Positions 25,065 through 34,137 of a stretch of DNA of 44,775 nucleotides are shown in pieces (the stretch's first letter is position 1; every line of letters begins with the position of its first letter). Origin of the DNA: an uncultured Lewinella sp. (GTDB taxonomy: Bacteria; Bacteroidota; Bacteroidia; Chitinophagales; Saprospiraceae); the NCBI GenBank assembly GCA_913057785.1, contig CAJXPD010000052.1, forward strand, positions 1-44,775, in the 5' to 3' direction. A program made the translations under genes and the position numbers. A model generated the notes under the pieces. It ran no database searches and was not told the DNA's origin. It worked only from the letters and a program-made list of their open reading frames with translations.

Positions 25065-26360
25065 ATGAATATAGAGTATTTCATAGCACGAAAAGTGGCC
25101 GGTTCTGGCCAAAAGTCCTTTACCCGTTTGATCATTAGGATCGCGATGGTGGCCGTAGCTATTAGCCTTTCGGTGATGATCATTACCAATGCCTTGGTCA
25201 CTGGATTCAAGAAGGAGATAAGTGAGAAGATTTTTGGTTTTTGGGGACACATTCACATCACAGAACCAACTCCAACCCAGAGCTTGATGGAGGTTAACCC
25301 CATCAGCATGAATCAAGATTTTTATCCACATCTGGATACGATTAGACAGGTAGATTTTCTGCTGTATGAAGAATGGATGGGAGAGGGGAGAGAACGAGTG
25401 GAGCCAAGTAAAGGTGGAGTGCGTCACATTCAAACTTTTGCCATTATGCCCGGCATCATCACCGTTAAGCGTGAAATGGAGGGGATATTTCTGAAGGGGA
25501 TTGGTCAAGATTTTGATTGGCAATTCATGGAGCAGTATTTGCAGGAGGGCCGCAAGCTAGAATTACCTGATTCTATAAGAAGCCGTGAAATACTAATCTC
25601 AAAACAAACCGCAACCCGCCTCCAGGTGGGGGTGCAAGATTCCTTTATCGTTAACTTCATTGTAGATAAAGAACCCATCAAGCTCAAATTCTACGTTGCA
25701 GGTATCTACAAGACTGGATTGGAAGAATATGACCGGCAGTTTGCATTGATAGACATCCGGCAGATTCAGCGCTTAATGAAATGGAAAGAGGATGAGGTCA
25801 GTGGATTTGAGGTGTATTTGGATGATTTAGATGATATGGTCAAAATGGCTGAGTACATCTATATGGAAAAGCTCCCTCACAACCTTTATGCAGAACCAAT
25901 ACGCTCCAAACGACAGGAAATTTTCAACTGGCTGGATCTTCAAGATATCAATGAGATCGTAATTCTTGGGTTAATGGTTATTGTGGCTATCATCAATATG
26001 GTCACGGCTCTACTAATTCTCATTTTGGAGCGAACGAATATGGTAGGGATATTAAAGGCCCTAGGTGCCAGTAATTGGAAGATCAGGCGAATATTTCTCT
26101 ACCACGCCAGTCTCATCATAGGAGTGGGACTTTTTTGGGGGAACTTCATAGGAATCGGACTATGTTATTTTCAAGAAAAATTTGAATTCATAAAACTGTC
26201 AGAAGCGGACTACTATCTTTCCGTTGCACCAGTGGAACTGAATCTGTGGACGGTTTTGTTGTTAAATATTGGAACGCTCTTAGTAACATTGCTATTTCTG
26301 GTGATTCCTTCCTACTTAGTTACTCGCATCACGCCTGTACAGGCTATACGATTCAAGTAA
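25065..26360 (+). CDS. ABC transporter permease, LolC/LolE (FtsX/MacB) type
   Basis: A 431-residue inner-membrane permease. It starts with NIEYFIARKV, the typical LolC/E opening; TM1 is at about 22-44, followed by a large periplasmic domain (about 45-285) and an FtsX-type domain with three TM helices (about 290-315, 340-365 and 392-420) containing ILERTNMVGILKALGASNWKIRR and ending VTRITPVQAIRFK. LolCDE moves lipoproteins from the inner membrane to LolA. The ATPase LolD is not adjacent, as is common in Bacteroidota. The next gene begins 3 bp after the stop, so the two are co-transcribed. Confidence 0.9.
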   Translation: MNIEYFIARKVAGSGQKSFTRLIIRIAMVAVAISLSVMIITNALVTGFKKEISEKIFGFWGHIHITEPTPTQSLMEVNPISMNQDFYPHLDTIRQVDFLLYEEWMGEGRERVEPSKGGVRHIQTFAIMPGIITVKREMEGIFLKGIGQDFDWQFMEQYLQEGRKLELPDSIRSREILISKQTATRLQVGVQDSFIVNFIVDKEPIKLKFYVAGIYKTGLEEYDRQFALIDIRQIQRLMKWKEDEVSGFEVYLDDLDDMVKMAEYIYMEKLPHNLYAEPIRSKRQEIFNWLDLQDINEIVILGLMVIVAIINMVTALLILILERTNMVGILKALGASNWKIRRIFLYHASLIIGVGLFWGNFIGIGLCYFQEKFEFIKLSEADYYLSVAPVELNLWTVLLLNIGTLLVTLLFLVIPSYLVTRITPVQAIRFK

Positions 26361-26363
26361 AGG

Positions 26364-27056
26364 ATGTTGAGCTATTTCCGTCTACTACTCAAGGATCTGA
26401 TTGCTCGATTACCGTCCCGAGCTTGCAGACTTGTGCTCTATGTCTTTAATGGGGGGAAGGCGTTACTTGAGTTAAGGATTAGAACGTCAAGAATTTTGTG
26501 GTGGTGGTTTGGGTTGGGATTGCTCCTTCTAGAGCTTTTGGGTGTAGTGGAGGTGTATGAAGGCCTAGCTGCCATATTTAAGACTAATATTAGGCCTTTA
26601 ACGGAAGAAGAGATTCAACGTGCTAAGCCCATTTTTAAGGACACAATTAACTATAGACGAGTCAGAATTGATGAACGTGCTAGGCTAGGTCCGCAGCAAT
26701 ATCAGTTCTGTTATGTAAGTTTTCATACCATTAATAGTTGGGGCGAAATGCACGATGATGTCTTTATTCATGAGTTGGTACATGTTTGGCAGTACGAGAG
26801 ATTTGGAGCCATGTATATAGCTAAGGCCCTGCTAGCTCAACGGGAAGAGGGATACAACTACGGAGGAAGAAGTAGATTGGCGAAAGCAAGGGAATTAGGG
26901 GGAAAATTGACGGATTTTAATTTTGAGCAACAGGCGGATATTGTGATGGACTATTATAGATTAATTACTGGGCGTTCTGTGCGCTGGGGAAATGCAACCC
27001 TTACCGATATTTCGGAGTATGTATACTTCGTAGATCAGCTTGTGAAACCGAGCTAG
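26364..27056 (+). CDS. Membrane-anchored putative zinc metallopeptidase (HExxH)
   Basis: A 230-residue protein with an N-terminal basic region, one clear hydrophobic helix at about 44-62 (ILWWWFGLGLLLLELLG), and a soluble domain. The domain holds H136-E-L-V-H140 within DVFIHELVHVWQYERFG, a zinc-binding HExxH motif in the HELxHVxQ form seen in DUF4157-type proteins, and FNFEQQADIVMDYY (185-198), which could give the third ligand from a Glu or Asp. I do not recognise an exact family. It starts 3 bp after the LolC/E-type permease stop, so a role in envelope quality control or lipoprotein processing is possible but unproven. Confidence 0.65.
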   Translation: MLSYFRLLLKDLIARLPSRACRLVLYVFNGGKALLELRIRTSRILWWWFGLGLLLLELLGVVEVYEGLAAIFKTNIRPLTEEEIQRAKPIFKDTINYRRVRIDERARLGPQQYQFCYVSFHTINSWGEMHDDVFIHELVHVWQYERFGAMYIAKALLAQREEGYNYGGRSRLAKARELGGKLTDFNFEQQADIVMDYYRLITGRSVRWGNATLTDISEYVYFVDQLVKPS

Positions 27057-27076
27057 GATGATAACTGTTTAAGTTG

Positions 27077-27084
27077 TATGTTTG
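27077..27084 (+). promoter_or_regulatory. Candidate -7 element upstream of corA
   Basis: TATGTTTG fits TAnnTTTG exactly, 54 bp before the corA start and after the metallopeptidase stop. No TTG is found at -33, so this is weak. Confidence 0.3.
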
Positions 27085-27138
27085 TCGGGCTGCTTGAAAG
27101 GCCTTTTATATATTTTCTAGCAATCAAAGAGTAAGGCA

Positions 27139-28086
27139 ATGATACAGTATTATGCCAAGGCTGATCGGAGACTGAAGGAGTTAGAAGAGCCTCAAGTATC
27201 TTGCTGGATCAATATCTCTCCACCATTTAGCCAAGAAGAATTAGAAGAAATTGCCCAACGTTTCTTCATCCCATTGGACTTCCTGATCGACTCCCTTGAT
27301 ATCGATGAACGATCAAGGTATGAAAAGGAAGATGATGTTAGGCTAATCGTAGTTAATACACCTATCCTGAATGAGTCAGAGGAAGAGAACGACGCCATAT
27401 ATATTACGGTACCGATTGGGATCATATTGACACTTGATCATATCATTACCATTTCTTCTTTTGAAAATCCGGTGCTACAATTATTTCTAGACAATAAGGT
27501 AAAGCATTTTGATCCAGCAAATGAGTCGCTATTCGTCATACAGATTCTGGAACAGACCGTTTATCGTTACCTCACGTGTTTGAAGAAACTAAACTTGAAA
27601 AGAAATCTCATAGAAAAAGAACTCTACGATTCGAGTCGGAACAAGGAACTCAAAGAGCTGTTGAGCATAGAAAAGAGTTTGGTCTACTTCATGAACTCTC
27701 TGAGTTCAAATGAACTCTTGAAAATGAAAATGAAACGCTCAGATTTCTTGAGCATCCGAGAAGACGAGGACAAGTCGGATCAATTCGAAGATATCATCAT
27801 CGACAATAGTCAAGCCTTGGAAATGGCCAACGTATACACCAATATCTTGAACGGTACTATGGATGCCTACGGATCGATCATTTCCAATAACTTGAACCTT
27901 ACCATAAGAAGACTTACCCTGATCACCATCATTTTGATGGTCCCCACCCTGATAGCTAGTTTCTACGGAATGAATGTACCGATACCGTTTATGGATAGTG
28001 GGTTCACTGTATATGGTATTATTATTGCATCTGTCCTTAGTAGTCTGTTAGTCGCCTGGTACTTTCAACGCAAACGTCTTTTTTAG
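27139..28086 (+). CDS. corA: CorA-type magnesium/divalent metal channel
   Basis: A 315-residue CorA family channel: an acidic N-terminal cytoplasmic domain, a long helix region (about 130-255), and two C-terminal TM helices with the selectivity signature Y276-G-M-N279 between them (the loop reads VPIPFMDSG). The C-terminus is the usual basic tail WYFQRKRLF. It forms a pentameric Mg2+ (or Co2+/Ni2+) channel in the inner membrane. The gene stands alone; the DnaA-box region follows directly. Confidence 0.93.
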   Translation: MIQYYAKADRRLKELEEPQVSCWINISPPFSQEELEEIAQRFFIPLDFLIDSLDIDERSRYEKEDDVRLIVVNTPILNESEEENDAIYITVPIGIILTLDHIITISSFENPVLQLFLDNKVKHFDPANESLFVIQILEQTVYRYLTCLKKLNLKRNLIEKELYDSSRNKELKELLSIEKSLVYFMNSLSSNELLKMKMKRSDFLSIREDEDKSDQFEDIIIDNSQALEMANVYTNILNGTMDAYGSIISNNLNLTIRRLTLITIILMVPTLIASFYGMNVPIPFMDSGFTVYGIIIASVLSSLLVAWYFQRKRLF

Positions 28087-28153
28087 CTGATTTTCATGTT
28101 ATTTATACATTAACTTTATGTTAATGCTCACTTATTTGCTGACAGGCTGTAGG

Positions 28154-28252
28154 TTTTCCACATAAAGTTATCCACATTGTGGAAAAAAACGACAACATTT
28201 TAAGTGTTTGATTTACAGTGTTTTGCAATAGTTATCCACAATATGTGGATAA
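28154..28252. promoter_or_regulatory. Cluster of five DnaA boxes (candidate oriC or DnaA-controlled nrd region)
   Basis: Within 99 bp there are three perfect DnaA boxes: TTATCCACA at 28168-28176 (+), TTATCCACA at 28232-28240 (+) and TGTGGATAA at 28244-28252 (-), plus two one-mismatch boxes, TTTTCCACA at 28154-28162 (+) and TGTGGAAAA at 28178-28186 (-). The last two perfect boxes form a palindrome with 11-bp arms around ATA. Chance expectation for a perfect box is about 0.34 in the whole window on both strands (uniform base model). The flank at 28087-28140 is AT-rich with a CATTAAC/GTTAATG inverted repeat (28108-28126), which could be an unwinding element. nrdB starts 253 bp downstream. Confidence 0.8.
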
Positions 28253-28390
28253 CTTCGACGGTTTTCAGTACTCCTTTTTATTACTTTAGTGGTGACAAAA
28301 TACTGGTGGATCATATACGAGAAAACTTAGCCGCTTAGACATTACAAAAGAAGGGAAATCCTAAATTAGTTATAGGCCGAAATTAAAATC

Positions 28391-28420
28391 TGGTTTTCGA
28401 GATACCTTACTCGAGAACCA
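28391..28420 (+). promoter_or_regulatory. Inverted repeat in the nrdB upstream region
   Basis: TGGTTTTCGAG (28391-28401) pairs with CTCGAGAACCA (28410-28420) through 11 pairs, one of them G-U, with an 8-nt loop, 86 bp before the nrdB start. It could be an RNA leader hairpin or an operator. It is not followed by a U-tract. The rest of the 28253-28505 stretch shows nothing else I can name, and no clear TAnnTTTG element. Confidence 0.4.
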
Positions 28421-28505
28421 TTTAAGTCTTATTGCCTGGTCTCCCCCTTTCTACACCTTATTTAACGTTTGAACCTAAATAAACCATTTTTAAATCTTTA
28501 TTGAG

Positions 28506-29483
28506 ATGAGTAAGAATTTGGAGCCCATTTTGGCGGAAAATCCGAATAGATTCGTTCTATTTCCCATTGTACATGATGATATCTGGCAGTTTTACAAGAA
28601 ATCTGAGGCGAGTTTTTGGACTGCGGAAGAAATTGATCTATCACAAGATCTTACGGACTGGAGTAATAAATTGAATGACGATGAACGACACTTTGTAAAG
28701 CATGTTTTGGCATTTTTCGCAGCTAGTGATGGGATAGTCAACGAGAACTTAGCGGAGAATTTCGTTAGCGAGGTTCAGTATACAGAGGCAAAGTTCTTCT
28801 ACGGGTTCCAAATCATGATGGAGAACATCCACTCCGAAACCTACTCCTTATTGATTGATACCTACATCAACGACACGAAGGAGAAGGATTATCTGTTCAA
28901 CGCCATCGAGACGATGGATTGTGTGAAGAAGAAAGCCGAGTGGGCCTTACGTTGGATCGAAGAGGCTTCTTTTGCAGAACGTTTGATTGCTTTTGCAGCA
29001 GTAGAAGGCATATTCTTTTCTGGATCATTCTGTTCCATCTTTTGGTTGAAGAAGAGAGGTTTGATGCCTGGCTTATCTTTCTCCAATGAGTTGATCTCTA
29101 GAGATGAAGGAATGCATTGTGACTTTGCTTGCCTGCTCTACAATAATCATATTCAGAATAAGCTATCAAAAGATACCATTAAGACCATTATCTCAGATGC
29201 GGTAGCGATTGAAAAAGAATTTGTTTCTGACGCTCTGCCGGTAAACTTGATCGGCATGAATTCCGATTTGATGTGCCAATACATCGAATTCGTGGCAGAT
29301 CGTCTATTGGCAGCTCTAGGACAGGAAAAAATATTCAATGTAGAAAATCCATTCCCTTGGATGGATATGATATCCCTACAAGGGAAGACGAACTTCTTCG
29401 AAAAGCGGGTGGGTGATTACCAGAAATCTGGCGTGATGACGGACCGCGAGAAGCAAGTATTTACCCTCGATGAGGATTTCTAA
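28506..29483 (+). CDS. nrdB: Class I ribonucleotide reductase, small subunit
   Basis: A 325-residue R2 protein that generates the radical for dNTP synthesis. Metal ligands are readable: D44 in [11 protein letters not shown]106 and H109 in ENIHSETY, with the radical tyrosine Y113 four residues after H109 as in E. coli Y122 and mouse Y177; the sequence is closer to the eukaryote-like R2 type. Retention of Tyr argues for a classical class Ia-type cofactor. nrdA follows after 41 bp. Upstream lies the DnaA-box cluster, which suggests control by DnaA as known for E. coli nrdAB. Confidence 0.95.
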   Translation: MSKNLEPILAENPNRFVLFPIVHDDIWQFYKKSEASFWTAEEIDLSQDLTDWSNKLNDDERHFVKHVLAFFAASDGIVNENLAENFVSEVQYTEAKFFYGFQIMMENIHSETYSLLIDTYINDTKEKDYLFNAIETMDCVKKKAEWALRWIEEASFAERLIAFAAVEGIFFSGSFCSIFWLKKRGLMPGLSFSNELISRDEGMHCDFACLLYNNHIQNKLSKDTIKTIISDAVAIEKEFVSDALPVNLIGMNSDLMCQYIEFVADRLLAALGQEKIFNVENPFPWMDMISLQGKTNFFEKRVGDYQKSGVMTDREKQVFTLDEDF

Positions 29484-29524
29484 CCGACTTCTAACCACAA
29501 CATTAACCTTCAAAGACCCTTTTT

Positions 29525-31936
29525 ATGCAAGTAGTAAAACGCTCCGGTAAGCGGGAAGACGTAAGTTTTGACAAAATCACCGCTAGAGTAAAGAAATTGT
29601 GTTACGGCTTAGACACTCGATATGTAAGCCACATCGAAATCGCTAAAAAAGTAATTCTTGGATTATACGACGGTGTTACCACAACAGAACTAGATAATCT
29701 GGCTGCAGAAACAGCTGCCACGATGGCAACCACGCACCCGGATTATGCACTGTTAGCTGCGCGTATATCGATTTCGAATCTACATAAAAATACAGATAAG
29801 TCTTTCTCTAAGACTGTCAAGGCTTTATTCAATTACATCGACCCCAAAACGGGAGAGAAAGCTGGATTGATTGGAGAGGACACCTATAAATTGGTATGGA
29901 AGAATAGAGATCAATTGGATTCGGCGATCATTTACGATCGCGATTATAGCTTTGATTTCTTTGGCTTCAAGACGCTTGAACGTTCTTACCTATTGAGAAT
30001 GGATGGGGAAGTGGTTGAACGTCCACAGCATATGTTGATGCGTGCGGCTATTGGGATCCACGGAGAAGATATTGAATCTGCGGTACAGACCTATAATTTA
30101 ATGTCCGAGAAGTGGTTTATCCACGCGACTCCGACCTTGTTCAATGCAGGTACACCTAAGCCTCAACTCTCTTCATGCTTCTTACTAAGCATGACAGATG
30201 ATAGTATCTCTGGAATTTTCGAGACGCTATCTCGTTGTGCAAAGATCTCGCAGTCGGCAGGAGGCATTGGCTTGAGCATTCACAACATTAGAGCCCAAGG
30301 AAGCTATATTAAGGGCACAGGTGGTACTTCCAATGGTATCATTCCGATGTTGAGGGTATATAATGATACGGCACGTTATGTAGATCAAGGCGGAGGAAAG
30401 AGGAAAGGAGCTTTCGCCGTTTACTTAGAACCATGGCATGCTGACGTGTTCGAATTCCTAGATTTGAAGAAGAATCATGGTAAGGAGGAATTAAGAGCAA
30501 GAGATTTATTCTATGCCATGTGGATCTCAGATCTCTTTATGGAAAGAGTGAAAGAGAATGCGGAATGGTCTCTTTTCTGTCCGAATGAATGTCCAGGCCT
30601 GTATGATACTTATGGCGGAGAATTTGAAGCCTTGTATCACAAATATGAGCAGGAAGGTAAAGCTAGAAAGACCGTTAAAGCACAGGATCTTTGGTTTGCT
30701 ATCTTAGAATCACAGATTGAGACTGGGACACCTTACATCCTGTACAAGGACGCCGCCAACAGAAAGTCTAATCAGAAGAATTTGGGTACCATTCGTTCTA
30801 GTAACTTGTGTACCGAGATTATGGAATATACCTCTCCCGATGAAGTAGCTGTTTGTAACCTAGCCTCGATATCTCTGGGGAAATTTGTTAAGGAAGATGG
30901 TACCTATGACTTCGAACGTCTCTATGAAATCTCGAGAGTTGTTACAAGGAACCTGAATAAGGTTATCGACATCAACTACTATCCAATCCCGGAGGCCGAG
31001 AACTCTAACATGAGACATCGCCCTATCGGTATCGGAGTACAAGGGCTGGCTGATGCGTTCATTTTGATGCGTCATCCATTTGATAGTCCGGAGGCAAAGC
31101 AGTTAAACAAAGATATATTTGAAACCATCTATTTCGCGGCACTTACAGAATCTAATGACTTAGCAGAGAAGGATGGGGCTTATCAGTCTTATCCTGGCTC
31201 TCCAGCTAGTAAGGGAGAACTCCAGTATGATATGTGGGGTGTAGAACCAACCAATAGATGGGATTGGGCAGACTTGAAGAAGAAGATCAAGAAAAATGGT
31301 CTAAGAAATAGCTTACTGCTTGCTCCTATGCCTACTGCCTCCACGTCACAGATTCTCGGAAATAATGAGTGTTTCGAACCATATACTTCCAATATCTACA
31401 CACGTAGAACTTTGTCAGGTGAATACATTGTGGTTAATAAGCACTTGCTAAAGGATCTTATCGGTTTAGGCCTATGGAATGATGAAATGAAGCATAGACT
31501 GATGGCCTCCAACGGTTCTGTTCAAGAATTTCCGGATATCCCTCAAGATCTGAAAGATCTTTATAAGACCGTTTGGGAGCTGAGTCAGAAAGTTATCATC
31601 GATATGGCTGCGGACCGTGGTGCGTATATCTGTCAGAGTCAGAGTATGAATTTATTCGTAGAGAATCCAAACTTTGGTAAATTATCCTCTATGCACTTCT
31701 ACGCCTGGCAGAAGGGACTGAAGACAGGAATGTACTATCTGAGATCTAAGGCTGCCACTGATCCTATTAAATTCACAGTGAAGCAGAAGGCCCAGCAAGT
31801 TGCGGTAGCGGCAGGAGGGACTACTACAGCATCTTCCCTAACCGAGGGAGGGGCTATCATAGAAAATGATTTAGGTGATAGCGAAGGCCAAGTTTGTAAT
31901 CTTGATGATCCTGATTGCTTGATGTGCGGTAGCTAA
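29525..31936 (+). CDS. nrdA: Class I ribonucleotide reductase, large subunit
   Basis: An 803-residue R1 protein. An N-terminal ATP-cone (about 1-92) gives overall activity control by ATP/dATP. The catalytic site is complete: C218 (SSCFL) and C444 (VAVC) as the redox pair, C429 as thiyl radical with N427 and E431 (NLCTE). The tail ends C798-L-M-C801-G-S, the shuttle cysteines reduced by thioredoxin or glutaredoxin. It converts NDPs to dNDPs with NrdB. The gene pair ends at a strong intrinsic terminator. Confidence 0.95.
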   Translation: MQVVKRSGKREDVSFDKITARVKKLCYGLDTRYVSHIEIAKKVILGLYDGVTTTELDNLAAETAATMATTHPDYALLAARISISNLHKNTDKSFSKTVKALFNYIDPKTGEKAGLIGEDTYKLVWKNRDQLDSAIIYDRDYSFDFFGFKTLERSYLLRMDGEVVERPQHMLMRAAIGIHGEDIESAVQTYNLMSEKWFIHATPTLFNAGTPKPQLSSCFLLSMTDDSISGIFETLSRCAKISQSAGGIGLSIHNIRAQGSYIKGTGGTSNGIIPMLRVYNDTARYVDQGGGKRKGAFAVYLEPWHADVFEFLDLKKNHGKEELRARDLFYAMWISDLFMERVKENAEWSLFCPNECPGLYDTYGGEFEALYHKYEQEGKARKTVKAQDLWFAILESQIETGTPYILYKDAANRKSNQKNLGTIRSSNLCTEIMEYTSPDEVAVCNLASISLGKFVKEDGTYDFERLYEISRVVTRNLNKVIDINYYPIPEAENSNMRHRPIGIGVQGLADAFILMRHPFDSPEAKQLNKDIFETIYFAALTESNDLAEKDGAYQSYPGSPASKGELQYDMWGVEPTNRWDWADLKKKIKKNGLRNSLLLAPMPTASTSQILGNNECFEPYTSNIYTRRTLSGEYIVVNKHLLKDLIGLGLWNDEMKHRLMASNGSVQEFPDIPQDLKDLYKTVWELSQKVIIDMAADRGAYICQSQSMNLFVENPNFGKLSSMHFYAWQKGLKTGMYYLRSKAATDPIKFTVKQKAQQVAVAAGGTTTASSLTEGGAIIENDLGDSEGQVCNLDDPDCLMCGS

Positions 31937-31984
31937 GCAATCAGCTAAAAAATAGTGGTTAACCTAATTTACTGATACTTTTGT

Positions 31985-32022
31985 AAAGAAGGCCCTAGTG
32001 ATCTCACTGGGCCTTCTTTTTT
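31985..32022 (+). terminator. Intrinsic terminator of nrdBA
   Basis: AAAGAAGGCCC (31985-31995) pairs with GGGCCTTCTTT (32009-32019), an inner AGTG/CACT stem closes the loop, and the right arm runs into TTTTTT. A textbook rho-independent terminator. Confidence 0.85.
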
Positions 32023-32407
32023 GATGGTTCTATAGTTTACATTTGACTGTTATTTTTTATATAATTTGCTCTTTATCCCTTGGCTTTTAGTACATTTGTA
32101 TAAAGTGATAGATTTAGAGTCCAATACACATACAATAAATTCGCCCTCCTAGGCCGGTTAGGCCTAAACTAGAAGGGACGCCACTGACCCCTTTTTTCAG
32201 TACCGTTCCCATCACATACTTGAGAAAACTTCAATGAGCTTCACTAGGAGCTGATCTACCTCAATGCAATATAACGTAGGTTTTCATTGCTTCTCTTTAA
32301 TCCGAGATCAAGCATACAGCCTTACATTGAATTAGAGCATGCAAATCATGGTCTTTAAGAACGTTTTTTGTTTTGAGAAATCATTCTGGGGTACAAAAGT
32401 GTTGGAA
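32023..32407 (+). promoter_or_regulatory. Long upstream region of the OmpA-like gene, with promoter candidates
   Basis: Two exact TAnnTTTG elements occur: TACATTTG at 32038-32045 and at 32091-32098. The second has a TTG 22 bp upstream (32066-32068). If the second is used, the mRNA leader is about 300 nt, unusually long. It contains a TAGGCC/GGCCTA stem with a 5-nt loop (32150-32166) and a pyrimidine-rich run CCCCTTTTTT (32187-32196). I cannot match it to a known riboswitch. No coding gene is visible. Confidence 0.4.
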
Positions 32408-34042
32408 ATGAGAAGGTATTACTACACCACAATTATTTTGCTATTGGCGATGAAGGCCAATTCGCAAGCTCAATTTGAGCTTGGGTTTTTTGGAGGGGGA
32501 GCCAATTATTTAGGAGATTTAGTTGAAACCCGCTTTCCATTCTTTAATGAGACTCAGGTCGCCTATGGCCTGAGTGGAACCTTCATATTTGGTAATGAAT
32601 GGGGTATTCGTTTAGGGGGGATACGAGGCAATATTTCAGGCCAAGACAGCAATTTTAAGGATCAGGGGATCGTCGATAGAAGTTTCAGTTTTAATACAGA
32701 AATCACGGAAGCAAGCTTAGTACTCACCTGGGAGCCATTCGGCAAGAAAAGATACCGTGAAGATCACCGGTTCAGGAAAATATTTTCACCTTACATTTTT
32801 GCAGGAGTTGGTATGACCTTTTGGGATGCTCAACCTGATTTTTCTTTAGCTTCACGTGAAAAATGGTTTGAAAGAATCCAGAGGGATAGACCCAACGAGG
32901 GGGCTCAGTCAAGTTTGAGTCTTCCTGTAGGAGTTGGCTTGAAAAGAGACTTAGGCAAAAAAGCAGTGATCAGCCTGGAGTTGGGGTTGAGGACTGCTTT
33001 TAGTGATTATATAGATGGTATAAGTCATACAGGAAATCCTGAAAAAAATGATTGGTATACCTTTGGAGGATTGACCTATTCATTCAGGTTTGGTCCTAAG
33101 GATGCGGATAATGACGGAATAGTGGATAAGGAGGATAGATGTCCTCGTGTAGCTGGAAGTTATTCAGCCTATGGCTGTCCTGATAGAGATGGAGACGGCG
33201 TCGAAGATTTGGAGGATGTTTGCCCTGATCAGAAAGGTACCATTGCTATGAATGGTTGTCCTGATCGTGATCATGACCTGGTAAATGATATCCTGGATCA
33301 ATGCCCAGATGAGCCAGGAACAGAGGCCACCAACGGCTGTCCAGATTCTGACAAAGATGGAATTGCAGATAAGGATGATACTTGCCCATTTGTTGCTGGT
33401 CTTCAGGAATTGAATGGCTGTCCAGATGCAGATGAAGACGGAGTGGCGGACTGGGAGGATTCCTGCCCAGACCAAGCCGGCTACGTGGATTGCTATGGCT
33501 GCCTATTTACTGACGCAGACCAGGACGGCACACCAGATAGTGACGATCTATGTCCGGACATCCCAGGTCTCCTAGGAGCTAATGGTTGCCCAGACCAGGA
33601 TCGGGATGGCGTGGCGGATTTCGCTGATAAATGCCCAGATTTAGCAGGTTTAAAGTCCAAGGAGGGTTGTCCAGATATTTCGGAGGAAGCAAAGAAAGTA
33701 CTGACCTTTGCTTCTAAGGCGATCGAGTTTGAAACCGGTAGCGATGTAATCAAGAAAAATTCTTTGAAAACTCTTGAAGAAATTGCGAACATTTTAATTG
33801 AATATCCGTACTACTCACTAAAAATTGGGGGTCACACGGATAGTCGCGGAAATGATAAACTAAATTTAGACCTTTCCCGGCGTCGTGCACGCTCTTGCTA
33901 CAACTACTTATCTACAAAAGGCATTGACAAAACCCGCATGAACTATCAAGGGTTTGGCGAAGACCAACCGATTGGCGATAACACTACAACTGCCGGTCGA
34001 AAACTAAACCGCCGTGTCGAGTTCAATCTTTACATAAAATAA
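32408..34042 (+). CDS. OmpA family outer-membrane protein: DUF6089 barrel, TSP3 repeats, OmpA C-domain
   Basis: I start at the ATG at 32408 (544 residues), which opens a signal peptide (MRRYYYTTIILLLAMKANSQAQ); the open frame from 32339 adds 23 residues before it. In order: a DUF6089-type beta-barrel (about 25-230; FELGFFGGGANYLGDLV, FSDYIDGISHTG, YTFGGLTYSFRFG), seven Ca-binding thrombospondin type 3 repeats (about 232-422), and an OmpA-like peptidoglycan-binding domain (about 433-544; IEFETGSDVI, IGGHTDSRGND, LDLSRRRARS, FGEDQPIGDN). It should tether the outer membrane to the cell wall. A shorter paralogue without the two last parts follows 95 bp downstream. Confidence 0.9.
   Translation: MRRYYYTTIILLLAMKANSQAQFELGFFGGGANYLGDLVETRFPFFNETQVAYGLSGTFIFGNEWGIRLGGIRGNISGQDSNFKDQGIVDRSFSFNTEITEASLVLTWEPFGKKRYREDHRFRKIFSPYIFAGVGMTFWDAQPDFSLASREKWFERIQRDRPNEGAQSSLSLPVGVGLKRDLGKKAVISLELGLRTAFSDYIDGISHTGNPEKNDWYTFGGLTYSFRFGPKDADNDGIVDKEDRCPRVAGSYSAYGCPDRDGDGVEDLEDVCPDQKGTIAMNGCPDRDHDLVNDILDQCPDEPGTEATNGCPDSDKDGIADKDDTCPFVAGLQELNGCPDADEDGVADWEDSCPDQAGYVDCYGCLFTDADQDGTPDSDDLCPDIPGLLGANGCPDQDRDGVADFADKCPDLAGLKSKEGCPDISEEAKKVLTFASKAIEFETGSDVIKKNSLKTLEEIANILIEYPYYSLKIGGHTDSRGNDKLNLDLSRRRARSCYNYLSTKGIDKTRMNYQGFGEDQPIGDNTTTAGRKLNRRVEFNLYIK
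33101..33673 (+). repeat. Seven tandem ~81-bp thrombospondin type 3 coding repeats
   Basis: Each unit encodes roughly 27 residues of the form DxDxDGxxDxxDxCPxxxGxxxxxGCP. The Cys-Pro of successive units falls 27 residues apart, except for one 29-residue step (SCP to LCP). The repeat is protein-driven and diverged at DNA level. Confidence 0.85.
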
Positions 34043-34137
34043 AACGGCCATACTTCCAAAGGTGAATATTAGCTTCATCTCGCTTTAACAAATCAGTTTT
34101 CAATTCATTACTTCTTTTGTATTAAAACTATTCGAAA

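Noticed and set aside
24936..25523. 195-codon - strand ORF opposite the Lol-type permease
   Set aside because: It is antisense to a well-supported permease gene, has no family features and extends through an AT-rich promoter region.
32140..32200. Possible riboswitch in the OmpA-like leader (GGGACGCC segment resembles part of c-di-GMP-I)
   Set aside because: The remaining conserved parts and stems of that riboswitch are absent.
33101..33673. Regular repeat that could be mistaken for a CRISPR or DNA repeat array
   Set aside because: The period follows the coding frame and encodes TSP3 repeats; the DNA copies are not identical.
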